64,000 bases of DNA from Agrococcus sp. ProA11. GTDB lineage: Bacteria > Actinomycetota > Actinomycetes > Actinomycetales > Microbacteriaceae. This document shows, piece by piece, positions 56,131 to 64,000 of this stretch; the stretch's first letter is position 1; every line of letters starts with the position of its first letter. The translations under genes were made by a program, and so were the position numbers. Where the stretch lies: positions 1,116,001-1,180,000 of the forward strand of contig NZ_CP156989.1 of the NCBI RefSeq assembly GCF_039880525.1, in the 5' to 3' direction. The notes beneath the pieces were generated by a model that was not told the origin of the DNA, searched no databases, and worked only from the letters and a program-made list of their open reading frames with translations.

Positions 56131-56147
56131 GGCATCGTTCGAGCCGG

Positions 56148-57386
56148 TCAGACCGAGCGGATCGCCACCACGGCGTTGTGGCCGCCGAAGCCGAACGAGT
56201 TCGAGATCGCCAGCTGCGGGCCGTCCCCGAGCGGCATCGGCGTGCCGGAGATCTGCAGCGGCGCGTCCGGGTCCTGCTCGGTGACGTTGATCGTCGGAGG
56301 CGCGGTGCGCTCGGCCAGCGCCAGCACGGTGAAGACCGCTTCCAGGGCTCCCGTGCCGCCGAGCAGGTGGCCGTGGGCGGCCTTCGTCGCGGAGACCGGG
56401 ATGTCCTTGATGCGGTCGCCGAAGATGCGGTGCATCGCTCGCACCTCCGCGACGTCGCCGACCGGGGTCGACGTGGCGTGCGCGTTGATGTGGGTGACGT
56501 CATCGGCCGTCGCGCCGGCCGCCTCGAGCGCGAACGCGACCGCGCGGCTGGCGCCCTTGCCCTCCGGCTCGGGTGCCGTGATGTGGTACGAATCCGCCGT
56601 CACGCCGCCTCCGGCGAGCTCGGCGTAGATGCGGGCGCCGCGCGCGAGCGCGTGCTCCTCGGTCTCCAGCACCAGCGCAGCTGCGCCCTCGCCCATGACG
56701 AACCCGTCGCGGGTCACGTCGTAGGGGCGGGATGCGGTGGCCGGGTCGTCGTTGCGGCGCGAGAGCGCCTGCATCGACGAGAAGGACGCGAGCGTGATCG
56801 GGTGGATGGCCGACTCGCTGCCGCCGGCGATGACGACGTCGGCGACGCCCGCCTGCAGGTGCTCGTAGGCGTTCACGAGCGCCTCGGTGCTGGAGGCGCA
56901 CGCGGATGCCACGGTGCGTGCATAGGCGCGAGCCTCGAAGTGCATGGAGACGGCCGCAGACGGCGCGTTGGGCATGAGCATCGGCACGGTCATGGGCATG
57001 ACACGGCGGGGGCCCTTCTCGCGCAGCGTGTCCCACGCATCCAGCAGCGTCCAGAGCCCACCGATGCCGGTGGAGAAGTCGACGCCGAGGCGCTCGGACG
57101 GCAGCTCGGGCGAGCCAGCGTCGGCGAACGCCTCCATCGCGGCGATGAGGGCGAACTGGCTGGAGGGGTCGAGCCGCTTCCAGACGGGGCGCGCCAGTAC
57201 CTCCTGCGGGCGCACCTTCGCCTCAGCGGCGAACGTGACGGGCAGGTCGTACTGCTGCACCCAGTCGTACTCGAGGCTGCGGGCGCCGGATTCGCCGGCC
57301 AGCAGCGCATCCCAGCTTTCGCGCGCCGTCCCGCCCAGCGGCGACGTCGCGCCGATGCCGGTGATGACGATCTTCTTGTTCGTCAT
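56148..57386 (-). CDS. fabF: 3-oxoacyl-[ACP] synthase II
   Basis: A 412-residue condensing enzyme. The catalytic triad is Cys163 (VASACASSTEAL), His in INAHATSTPVGD and His in TKAAHGHLLGGTG. NSFGFGGHNAVV closes the protein. It elongates acyl-ACP with malonyl-ACP in FAS II. The ATG follows GGAGGACAC. It is last in the fabD-fabH-acpP-fabF unit. Confidence 0.96.
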   Translation of the reverse strand: MTNKKIVITGIGATSPLGGTARESWDALLAGESGARSLEYDWVQQYDLPVTFAAEAKVRPQEVLARPVWKRLDPSSQFALIAAMEAFADAGSPELPSERLGVDFSTGIGGLWTLLDAWDTLREKGPRRVMPMTVPMLMPNAPSAAVSMHFEARAYARTVASACASSTEALVNAYEHLQAGVADVVIAGGSESAIHPITLASFSSMQALSRRNDDPATASRPYDVTRDGFVMGEGAAALVLETEEHALARGARIYAELAGGGVTADSYHITAPEPEGKGASRAVAFALEAAGATADDVTHINAHATSTPVGDVAEVRAMHRIFGDRIKDIPVSATKAAHGHLLGGTGALEAVFTVLALAERTAPPTINVTEQDPDAPLQISGTPMPLGDGPQLAISNSFGFGGHNAVVAIRSV

Positions 57387-57450
57387 GCGTGTCCTCCAAT
57401 GGGCCGCGTGCGGCCGGTCTCCCGGCCGCACGCGATCGCCGGGGCGATGC

Positions 57451-57699
57451 TCAGGCCTGCGCGCCGGTGATGTAGTCGACGGCGTCCTGAACGGTCTTGA
57501 GGTTCTTGACCTCGTCGTCGGGGATCTTGACGTCGAACTTCTCCTCGGCGTTCACGACGATCGTCATCATCGAGATCGAGTCGATGTCGAGGTCGTCGGT
57601 GAACGACTTCTCGAGCTGCACGTTCTCGGTCGCGATGCCGGTCTCGTCGTTCACGAGGTCGGCGAGCCCGGCGAGGACCTCGTCCTTGGTGAATGCCAT
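57451..57699 (-). CDS. acpP: Acyl carrier protein
   Basis: An 82-residue acidic protein. DDLDIDSISMM places the 4'-phosphopantetheine attachment at Ser41; the common DSL is DSI here, as usual in actinobacterial AcpP. EEKFDVKIPDDEV and TVQDAVDYI are the other conserved helices. The start follows AAGGAGACACC. It carries growing chains for FabH and FabF on either side. Confidence 0.97.
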   Translation of the reverse strand: MAFTKDEVLAGLADLVNDETGIATENVQLEKSFTDDLDIDSISMMTIVVNAEEKFDVKIPDDEVKNLKTVQDAVDYITGAQA

Positions 57700-57735
57700 G
57701 GGGTGTCTCCTTCTGATGGATTGAACGGGTCGAGT

Positions 57736-58731
57736 CTAGGGGAGCACCACGACCTGGGCCCCGTATACGAGGCCCGCGCCGAAGCCGATCTGCAGTGCAA
57801 GGCCGCCGGAGAGCTCCGGCTGCTCCTCGAGCAGCCGGTGCATGGCCAGCGGAATGGAGGCGGCGGAGGTGTTGCCGGTGCTCTCGATGTCGCGCGCGAT
57901 CGCGACCGTGTCGGGCAGCTTCAGCTGCTTGGCGAACTCGTCGATGATGCGCATGTTCGCCTGGTGGGGGATGAACGCGGCGAGGTCGCCGGGCTCGATG
58001 CCGGCCGCGTCGAGCGCCTCGCGAGCCTTCTTCGCCATCTCCCAGACGGCCCAGCGGAAGACGGTCGGGCCGTCCTGCCGCAGCGTCGGCCACGGCTGCC
58101 CGTCACGCATGGAGCCGAGCGTATTCGTCATCCGGATGGTCTCCCAGTGGGAGCCGTCCGAGCCCCAGACCGAGGGGCTGATGCCAGGTTCGTCGGCGGC
58201 GCCGATCACCACGGCGCCCGCGCCGTCGCCGAGCAGGAAGCTGATCGAGCGGTCGGTCGGGTCGACGACGTCCGAGAGCTTCTCCACGCCCACGACGAGC
58301 ACGTGCTGTGCCATGCCGCTGCGCACGAGGGCGTCGGCCTGCGCGACGCCGTAGGCGTAGCCCGCGCAGGCGGCCGAGATGTCGAAGGCGGGTGCGGGGG
58401 TGGCGCCGACGCGCTCGGTGAGCAGCGACGCCATGGAGGGCGTCTGCACGGTGTTGCTGATGGTCGCGACGATGACCGCGTCGAGCTGCGCGCCATCGAT
58501 GCCTGCGCGCTCGATCGCCTGCCTCGCGGCGGTCTCCGCCAGATCGACCGCTTCGCTGCCGTCGGAGACGCGGGCGCGCGTGACGATGCCGGTGCGCTGC
58601 CGGATCCACTCATCCGAGGAGTCGATGGGGCCGACGAGGTCGTCGTTCGGCACCAGGCGGTCGCCGCGCGCGGCGCCGACCGAGAGGATGCGCGAGCCGG
58701 CGCGCGTGGGAAGGCTGCTGATCTTGCTCAT
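57736..58731 (-). CDS. fabH: 3-oxoacyl-[ACP] synthase III
   Basis: A 331-residue initiating condensing enzyme. The triad is Cys122 (DISAACAGYAYG), His in FIPHQANMRI and Asn in STGNTSAASIP. SSDEWIRQRTGI is the N-terminal signature. It joins a primer acyl-CoA to malonyl-ACP; in actinobacteria it often accepts branched primers. It overlaps fabD by four bases (ATGA). Confidence 0.96.
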   Translation of the reverse strand: MSKISSLPTRAGSRILSVGAARGDRLVPNDDLVGPIDSSDEWIRQRTGIVTRARVSDGSEAVDLAETAARQAIERAGIDGAQLDAVIVATISNTVQTPSMASLLTERVGATPAPAFDISAACAGYAYGVAQADALVRSGMAQHVLVVGVEKLSDVVDPTDRSISFLLGDGAGAVVIGAADEPGISPSVWGSDGSHWETIRMTNTLGSMRDGQPWPTLRQDGPTVFRWAVWEMAKKAREALDAAGIEPGDLAAFIPHQANMRIIDEFAKQLKLPDTVAIARDIESTGNTSAASIPLAMHRLLEEQPELSGGLALQIGFGAGLVYGAQVVVLP

Positions 58732-59648
58732 GCTGACGCTCCGCTCTCGAGCAGCGCGATGGCTGCGTCCAGGTCGTCCGGGGAGGTGATGCCGGCCGAG
58801 GGCACCCCGCGGAGCCCGCGCTTGGCGAGTCCCGTGAGCGCTCCGGCCGGGGCGAGCTCGACGATGCCCGTCACGCCCGCCTCCTGGAACGCCGCCATGC
58901 AGCGATCCCAGCGCACCGGGGTCGAGACCTGGCCGACGACCAGGTCGAGGAATGCCGAGCCGGATGCGACGACGCTGCCGTCCCGGTTGGTCCAGAGCGT
59001 CGTGGTGGGGTCCGCCGTCGCCGTCTCGGCTGCCTTGCTGCGGAAGCGCTCGACCGCGGGCGCCATGTAGTCGGTGTGGAACGCGCCGGCGGTCTGCAGC
59101 GGGATGACGCGTGCGCGCTCCGGCGGGGTCTCGGCGAGCTCGGCAAGCGCATCGAGCGCGCCCGCGACGACGATCTGGCCGCCGCCGTTGTAGTTCGCGG
59201 GCTGAAGCCCCAGCTCGGTCAGGCGCGCTTCGAGGGCAGCCTCGTCTGCGCCGATGACCGCGGCCATGCCGGTCGGGGTCGCGGCAGCCGCATCCGCCAT
59301 CGCCCTGGCGCGCTCGCCCACGAGCGCCATCGCATCCTCAGCGGTGAGCACACCGGCGGCGACCGCCGCAGTGATCTCGCCCACGGAGTGGCCGGCGACA
59401 CCGGCGGCGAGCCCAGCGCGATCGCCGAGCGCGTCGAGCGTCAGGATGCCGGCGGCGACGATGAGCGGCTGCGCGATGAGCGTGTCGCGGATGGTGTCGG
59501 CGTCAGAGACGGTGCCGTGCTCCACGAGATCGACGCCCGCGGCGTCGCTGAGCGCGCGGAGGCGCTCCGGCACGCCGGGACGCTCGAGCCAGGGAGAGAG
59601 GAAGCCGGGCTTCTGAGAGCCCTGGCCGGGAGCCACGATGACGATCAC
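58728..59648 (-). CDS. fabD: Malonyl-CoA:ACP transacylase
   Basis: A 306-residue transacylase. IVAPGQGSQKPGFL opens the protein, GHSVGE contains the nucleophile Ser88, and AGAFHTDYMAP the catalytic His. It loads malonate onto AcpP. The GTG start was chosen because GGGAGG precedes it at good spacing, inside the end of the regulator gene four bases away. Confidence 0.95.
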   Translation of the reverse strand: MIVIVAPGQGSQKPGFLSPWLERPGVPERLRALSDAAGVDLVEHGTVSDADTIRDTLIAQPLIVAAGILTLDALGDRAGLAAGVAGHSVGEITAAVAAGVLTAEDAMALVGERARAMADAAAATPTGMAAVIGADEAALEARLTELGLQPANYNGGGQIVVAGALDALAELAETPPERARVIPLQTAGAFHTDYMAPAVERFRSKAAETATADPTTTLWTNRDGSVVASGSAFLDLVVGQVSTPVRWDRCMAAFQEAGVTGIVELAPAGALTGLAKRGLRGVPSAGITSPDDLDAAIALLESGASA

Positions 59649-59652
59649 TGCG

Positions 59653-60807
59653 TCATCCTCCCACCGGTGACTTGCCGCGTGCGGCATGACCTCTGGCCTG
59701 TCGCTGGGCCCGTTCGCGCGACGAGTCGTGGATCGCCCCCAGGATGATCGCGGTGTGCAGGGCGAGCGCCTCGCGCGCGCCGGTCGCGTCCCAGCCGATG
59801 ATCTCGCTGATGCGCTTCAGCCGGTAGCGCACCGTGTTGGGGTGCACGAAGAGCTCGCGGGCGGTCGCCTCCAGCGAGCGGCCGGTGTCGAGGTAGCACG
59901 CGAGCGTGGCCAGCAGATCGCTCGAGTGATCGCGCAGCGGCTCGTAGATGCCGCGCACCAGCTCGCTGCGCGCGAGCGGATCGCCCGCGAGCGCGCGCTC
60001 CGGCAGCAGATCGTCGGCGCGCACCGGGCGCGGGGTGCGGCGCCAGGCGTCCGCGACCGCGAAGCCCGCGAGCGCGGCCTTGGCGCTGCGGGCCGCGTCG
60101 ACGATGCTCGGCTCCGCCGGCCCGAGGACGAGGTGGCCCTCACCGAAGCCCTCCGCGAGCTGGCCGGCGATGTCCAGGAAGTCGATCGTGGTGTCGGCAA
60201 GATCGTTTCCGGCGGCGCGGCCGATGACGACGACCAGCCGGGTGCCCTGCACGCCGACCAGCACATCGCAGCCGGCATGCCTGGCCTTGCGGCGCACGAC
60301 GTCCACATCCAGGGTCTTCGGCGCCAGACCCACCAGCACGGCGCACTCACCGCGGCCGTGCCAACCGAGCGCCGCGGATCTGCTGGGCAGCTCGTCGTCG
60401 TGCTCGCCGGTGAGGATCGAGTCGACCACGAGCGCCTCGAGGCGCGCATCCCAGAGCCCGCGCGACTCGGCAGCCCGCGCGTAGACGTCCGCCGCCGCGA
60501 AGGCGATCTCGCGCGAGTAGCGCAGGATCGGCTCGCGCATGGCCGGGTCGGCGTCGGCGATGCGCTCCTCGAACACCGACACCACGGTGCGGATCAGCTG
60601 CAGCGTCTGCTGCAGGCTCACGCTGCGCAGCAGCTCGCGGGGCGCGGCCGCGAACACGTCGGCCGCGATCCAGGGCTGCGCCTCCGGATCCTCGTGCCAG
60701 GCGATGAACGACGTGATGCCCGACTGCGCCACCAGCCCGACCGCGCTGCGCCGCGACGGCGGCATGGTGCCGTACCAGGGGAGCCGGTCGTCGAGCGCGC
60801 GCGTCAC
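59653..60807 (-). CDS. fasR: PucR-type regulator, FasR-like, of fatty-acid synthesis
   Basis: A 384-residue regulator. The C-terminal PucR helix-turn-helix is YLDTGRSLEATARELFVHPN, then TVRYRLKRISEIIG. A GGDEF-like middle region contains ECAVLVGLAP and LVLGPAEPSI. The N-terminal part has GLVAQSGITSFIAWHED. In Streptomyces a regulator in exactly this position, FasR, activates fabD-fabH-acpP-fabF; the symbol here rests on that position and domain make-up. The annotated GTG has no Shine-Dalgarno. The frame stays open upstream to the aceE stop, with plausible residues LAWLRRISGDLSTQ but no ATG, GTG or TTG. Confidence 0.85.
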   Translation of the reverse strand: MTRALDDRLPWYGTMPPSRRSAVGLVAQSGITSFIAWHEDPEAQPWIAADVFAAAPRELLRSVSLQQTLQLIRTVVSVFEERIADADPAMREPILRYSREIAFAAADVYARAAESRGLWDARLEALVVDSILTGEHDDELPSRSAALGWHGRGECAVLVGLAPKTLDVDVVRRKARHAGCDVLVGVQGTRLVVVIGRAAGNDLADTTIDFLDIAGQLAEGFGEGHLVLGPAEPSIVDAARSAKAALAGFAVADAWRRTPRPVRADDLLPERALAGDPLARSELVRGIYEPLRDHSSDLLATLACYLDTGRSLEATARELFVHPNTVRYRLKRISEIIGWDATGAREALALHTAIILGAIHDSSRERAQRQARGHAARGKSPVGG

Positions 60808-60893
60808 CTGCGTCGAGAGGTCGCCGGAGATGCGCCGCAGCCAGGCAAGCTGCTGCGCCTTCAGGTCACTCTGTGCCGACAGCGCCGGAGCCT

Positions 60894-63611
60894 CTACGCG
60901 TCGCCGCCGCCGACGCCCGAGCTGCCGGCGTTGACGTCGTGCAGGCTGTACTTGTCGATCGCCTGCATCACCATGCCGAGCGGCACCTTACCCTGCTTCG
61001 AGAGCGCGTCGAGCGCGCGCACGACCACCGAGTGGCTGTCGATGGTGAAGAAGCGACGGGCGGCCGCGCGGGTGTCGGAGAAGCCGAAGCCGTCCGCGCC
61101 CAGCGTCGCGTAGTCGCCGGGCACCCACTCGCGGATCTGGTCGGGCACCGCACGCATGTAGTCGGTCGTGGCCACGAACGGGCCCTCGGCCTCCGACAGG
61201 CGCTGTGCGACATACGGCACCCGCGCGGGCTCCTGCGGGTACAGGAAGTTGTGCTCGTCGGCGGCCAGACCGTCGCGGCGCAGCTCGCTCCACGAGGTGA
61301 CCGACCAGATGTCGGCTGAGATGCCCCAGTCGCTGCCCAGCAGCTCCTGCGCCTCGTGCAGCCACGGCAGGGCGACGCCCGAGCCGAGCAGCTGCACCTT
61401 GAGCGGGTGGTGGTCGCTCACGGAGATGCGGTGGATGCCGCGGACGATGCCCTCGGCGTCGACGCCCTCGGGCTCGGCCGGCTGCACCATCGGCTCGTTG
61501 TACACCGTCATGTAGGTGATGACGTTCTCGGGCTGCTCGCCGTACATGCGCTCCAGGCTGGACTGCATGATGTGCGAGATCTCGTAGCCGTAGGCCGGGT
61601 CGTAGGCGAGCACGGCCGGGTTCGTCGACGCGATCAGCGGCGAGTGGCCGTCGGCGTGCTGCAGGCCCTCGCCGGTCAGCGTCGTGCGACCGGCGGTGGC
61701 GCCGATGAGGAAGCCGCGGGTCATCTGATCGGCGGCCGCCCAGATCGAGTCACCGGTGCGCTGGAACCCGAACATCGAGTAGAAGACGTAGATCGGGATG
61801 AGCGGCTCGCCGTGCGTCGAGTAGGACGTGCCCGCGGCGGTGAAGGCGGCCATCGCGCCGGCTTCGTTGATGCCGACGTGCACGATCTGACCGTCAGGAG
61901 CCTCGCGATACTTCAGCAGCAGGTCGCGGTCGACCGAGGTGTAGTTCTGGCCGTGCGGATTGTAGATCTTCGCGGTCGGGAAGAACGCGTCGATGCCGAA
62001 GGTGCGCGCCTCGTCGGGGATGATCGGGACGATGCGGTTGCCCCAGCCCTTGTCGCGCAGCAGGTCCTTCAGCAGTCGGACGAACGCCATGGTGGTGGCG
62101 ACCTCCTGCTTGCCGGAGCCCTTCTTCGGCATGTCGTAGAGCTTCGAGTCCGGCAGCGGGATGATCGTGTGCTTGGCGCGCCGCTCGGGCGTGAAGCCGC
62201 CGAGCTCGCGGCGACGCTCGACCATGTACTGCAGCTCGGGCGAGTCCGCGCCCGGGTTCCAGTAGGGCGGGCGGTACGGGTCGGCCTCGAGCTGCTTGTC
62301 GGAGATGTCGAGCTGCATGGCGTCGCGGAACGACTTCAGGTCGTCGAGCGTGAGCTTCTTCATCTGGTGCGTGGCGTTGCGGCCCTCGAAGTTCTTGCCC
62401 AGGCCATAGCCCTTGACCGTCTTCGCGATGATGACGGTCGGCTGGCCCTTGTGCTCCACGGCGGCCTTATAGGCGGCGTAGACCTTCTGGTAGTCGTGCC
62501 CGCCGCGCTTCAGCGCCCAGATCTCGTCGTCGCTGAGGTGCTTGACCATCTCGAGCGTGCGCGGGTCGCGGCCGAAGAAGTGCTCGCGCACGAACAGGCC
62601 GGACTCCGCCTTGTAGGTCTGGTAGTCGCCGTCGGGGGTTGCGTTCATGAGGTCGCGGAGCGCGCCCTCGTGGTCATTGGCGAGCAGCGAATCCCACTCG
62701 CGACCCCAGACCACCTTGATGACGTTCCAGCCGGCGCCGCGGAAGAACGACTCCAGCTCCTGGATGATCTTGCCGTTGCCGCGCACCGGGCCGTCGAGCC
62801 GCTGCAGGTTGGCGTTGATGACGAAGTTCAGGTTGTCGAGCCCGTCGTTGGCTGCGAGCTGCAGCGCGCCGCGCGACTCCACCTCATCCATCTCGCCGTC
62901 GCCCAGGAACGCCCACACCTGCGAGTCGGCGACATCCTTGATGCCGCGGTTCGCCAGGTAGCGGTTCGCCTGCGCCTGGTAGATGGCGCCGATCGGGCCC
63001 AGGCCCATCGACACGGTCGGGAACTGCCAGAAGTCGGGCATCATCCGCGGGTGCGGGTAGGAGGGCAGGCCGTTCGGCGCCTTCGACTTCTCCTGCCGGA
63101 ACGCATCCATCTGGTTCTCGGAGAGGCGGCCCTCGAGGAAGGCCCGGGCATACATGCCGGGGGAGGCGTGACCCTGGTAGAAGATCTGGTCGCCGCCGCC
63201 GGGAGCGTCCTGGCCGCGGAAGAAGTGGTTCAGGCCCACCTCGTAGAGCGCCGCAGAGGAGGCGTAGGTGGAGATGTGGCCGCCGACGCCGATGCCGGGC
63301 GCCTGCGCGCGGTGCACCATCATCGCCGCGTTCCAGCGGATCCAGCGGCGGTAGGTGCGCTCGAGCTGCTCATCGCCGGGGAACTTCGGCTCGTCCTCGG
63401 CGGCGATGGTGTTGAGGTAGTCGGTCGTGGGCACCATCGGCACGCCGAGGTGCAGCTCCTTGGAGCGCTTGAGCAGGCTGAGCATGATCTCGCGACCGCG
63501 CTGCGGGCCGTGCGCCGCGACGAGCTGATCGAGCGATTCCTGCCACTCAGCGGTCTCGCTCGGGTCTGCGTCGTTCGTGTGGCCCGAGTAGGGGTCCTGG
63601 TCGTTCAGCAC
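60894..63611 (-). CDS. aceE: Pyruvate dehydrogenase E1 component (homodimeric)
   Basis: A 905-residue thiamine-diphosphate enzyme. [20 protein letters not shown], then [18 protein letters not shown], and the ThDP/Mg motif [16 protein letters not shown] with [20 protein letters not shown] are AceE signatures. [20 protein letters not shown] and [12 protein letters not shown] lie in the second half. It decarboxylates pyruvate and passes the acetyl group to E2, so it feeds acetyl-CoA to the FAS genes downstream. GTG start after CAGGAG. Confidence 0.97.
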   Translation of the reverse strand: MLNDQDPYSGHTNDADPSETAEWQESLDQLVAAHGPQRGREIMLSLLKRSKELHLGVPMVPTTDYLNTIAAEDEPKFPGDEQLERTYRRWIRWNAAMMVHRAQAPGIGVGGHISTYASSAALYEVGLNHFFRGQDAPGGGDQIFYQGHASPGMYARAFLEGRLSENQMDAFRQEKSKAPNGLPSYPHPRMMPDFWQFPTVSMGLGPIGAIYQAQANRYLANRGIKDVADSQVWAFLGDGEMDEVESRGALQLAANDGLDNLNFVINANLQRLDGPVRGNGKIIQELESFFRGAGWNVIKVVWGREWDSLLANDHEGALRDLMNATPDGDYQTYKAESGLFVREHFFGRDPRTLEMVKHLSDDEIWALKRGGHDYQKVYAAYKAAVEHKGQPTVIIAKTVKGYGLGKNFEGRNATHQMKKLTLDDLKSFRDAMQLDISDKQLEADPYRPPYWNPGADSPELQYMVERRRELGGFTPERRAKHTIIPLPDSKLYDMPKKGSGKQEVATTMAFVRLLKDLLRDKGWGNRIVPIIPDEARTFGIDAFFPTAKIYNPHGQNYTSVDRDLLLKYREAPDGQIVHVGINEAGAMAAFTAAGTSYSTHGEPLIPIYVFYSMFGFQRTGDSIWAAADQMTRGFLIGATAGRTTLTGEGLQHADGHSPLIASTNPAVLAYDPAYGYEISHIMQSSLERMYGEQPENVITYMTVYNEPMVQPAEPEGVDAEGIVRGIHRISVSDHHPLKVQLLGSGVALPWLHEAQELLGSDWGISADIWSVTSWSELRRDGLAADEHNFLYPQEPARVPYVAQRLSEAEGPFVATTDYMRAVPDQIREWVPGDYATLGADGFGFSDTRAAARRFFTIDSHSVVVRALDALSKQGKVPLGMVMQAIDKYSLHDVNAGSSGVGGGDA

Positions 63612-63666
63612 CGAAGCTCCTGACGTCGTTCTGAAGGCGCGCCTGGGTCATGGCGCCCGCGCCCCC

Positions 63667-63720
63667 ACTCTATCCACCGCCCGATGCTCACACCTGGCCA
63701 CCGCCCGATGCTCACACCTG
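63667..63720 (-). promoter_or_regulatory. aceE promoter region with a 24-bp tandem duplication
   Basis: CCACCGCCCGATGCTCACAC followed by CTGG is repeated head to tail at 63674-63697 and 63698-63720. On the minus strand a TAGAGT -10 (63667-63672) directly follows the proximal copy, so each copy would cover a -35 or operator position. The aceE leader is about 55 bases. The duplication probably marks a regulator site; which regulator is unknown. Confidence 0.4.
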
Positions 63721-63779
63721 ACACTGGGGGTCGTGGCACGATGGCGGGCGCGGGGAGTCCGCGTGACGAGAGGATGCCT

Positions 63780-64000
63780 GTGGCCCTGGAGATCGGCGAG
63801 CTCGCCCCCGACTTCACCCTGCGCGATCACACGGGCGAGGCCGTGACGCTCTCGGCCATGCGCGGCCGACCCGTCGTGCTGGTCTTCTACCCGGCGGCGT
63901 TCACGGGCCGCTGCACCGGCGAGCTCTGCTCGATCCGCGACGAGATCGCCGCGTTCGAGGATGCCGGTGTGCAGGTCTACGGCATCTCGGTGGACACCGC
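63780..64000 (+). CDS. Peroxiredoxin (BCP/AhpE type), 3' end outside the window
   Basis: The first 73 codons of a thioredoxin-fold peroxidase. It starts MALEIGELAPDFTLRDHTGE, continues VVLVFYPAAFTGRCTGELCS, with the peroxidatic Cys45 (TxxC) and a second Cys50 in the spacing of atypical 2-Cys BCP enzymes. It reduces peroxides. The GTG was chosen because GAGAGG lies six bases upstream; an ATG two codons earlier has no spacing. It is divergent from aceE. The gene is cut by the window edge. Confidence 0.88.
   Translation, partial: MALEIGELAPDFTLRDHTGEAVTLSAMRGRPVVLVFYPAAFTGRCTGELCSIRDEIAAFEDAGVQVYGISVDT

Overview
The window is a high-GC, gene-dense chromosomal segment. Gene content points to an actinobacterium of the Microbacteriaceae type: an hrcA-dnaJ-rsmE-HIT-phoH-ybeY-corC-era cluster, a DUF3145 gene beside fabF, a FasR-like regulator ahead of fabD-fabH-acpP-fabF, a single-chain glycyl-tRNA synthetase and a leuA leader peptide. 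I cannot name the genus from sequence alone. It is core genome: I see no prophage, insertion sequence, CRISPR array, plasmid locus or biosynthetic cluster.

Layout. 1-12.3 kb: ettA and a thioesterase, a methylmalonate-semialdehyde dehydrogenase, then small enzymes, several in overlapping minus-strand pairs (GNAT/TesB, Nudix/App1 phosphatase, DedA/PabC), an SRAP protein, a TetR regulator and divergent pabC/pabB. 12.4-23.6 kb: leuS, comEA-comEC-holA, rpsT, lepA, a DUF1990 gene and hemW. 23.6-31.6 kb: a DUF4870 membrane protein and the heat-shock/RNA/ribosome operon hrcA to era. 31.6-37.6 kb: a two-level repeat array, a two-component system, a hydrolase and an ABC transporter. 37.7-47.7 kb: leuA with leader peptide, recO, uppS, a nucleotidyltransferase, glyS, dusB, dgt, dnaG. 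47.7-56.1 kb: a lipoprotein, tRNA-Asn, def, a DMT transporter, a glycosyltransferase, tRNA-Met, a HAD hydrolase, a D-threonine aldolase-like enzyme, an LLM oxidoreductase, DUF1684 and DUF3145 genes. 56.1-64 kb: fabF, acpP, fabH, fabD, the fasR-like gene and aceE on the minus strand, then a divergent peroxiredoxin cut by the right edge.

The functional themes are translation and its quality control (ettA, leuS, glyS, lepA, era, ybeY, rsmE, dusB, def, rpsT, two tRNAs), replication and repair (holA, dnaG, dgt, recO), folate and leucine synthesis, and conversion of pyruvate to acetyl-CoA and fatty acids (aceE plus FAS II genes under a linked regulator).

The least-explained material is non-coding: (i) an array of 19-bp repeats, eight of them identical, lying between two 45-bp direct repeats after era, followed by nested inverted repeats upstream of the histidine kinase; (ii) four roughly 55-bp hairpin-forming repeats between holA and rpsT; (iii) a dispersed palindromic element at four loci, twice containing the stop codon of the gene before it; (iv) a recurring TANNNT hexamer exactly 6-7 nt before a start codon, which implies many leaderless mRNAs, including two divergent pairs sharing a palindromic promoter. 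I found no clear new protein system.
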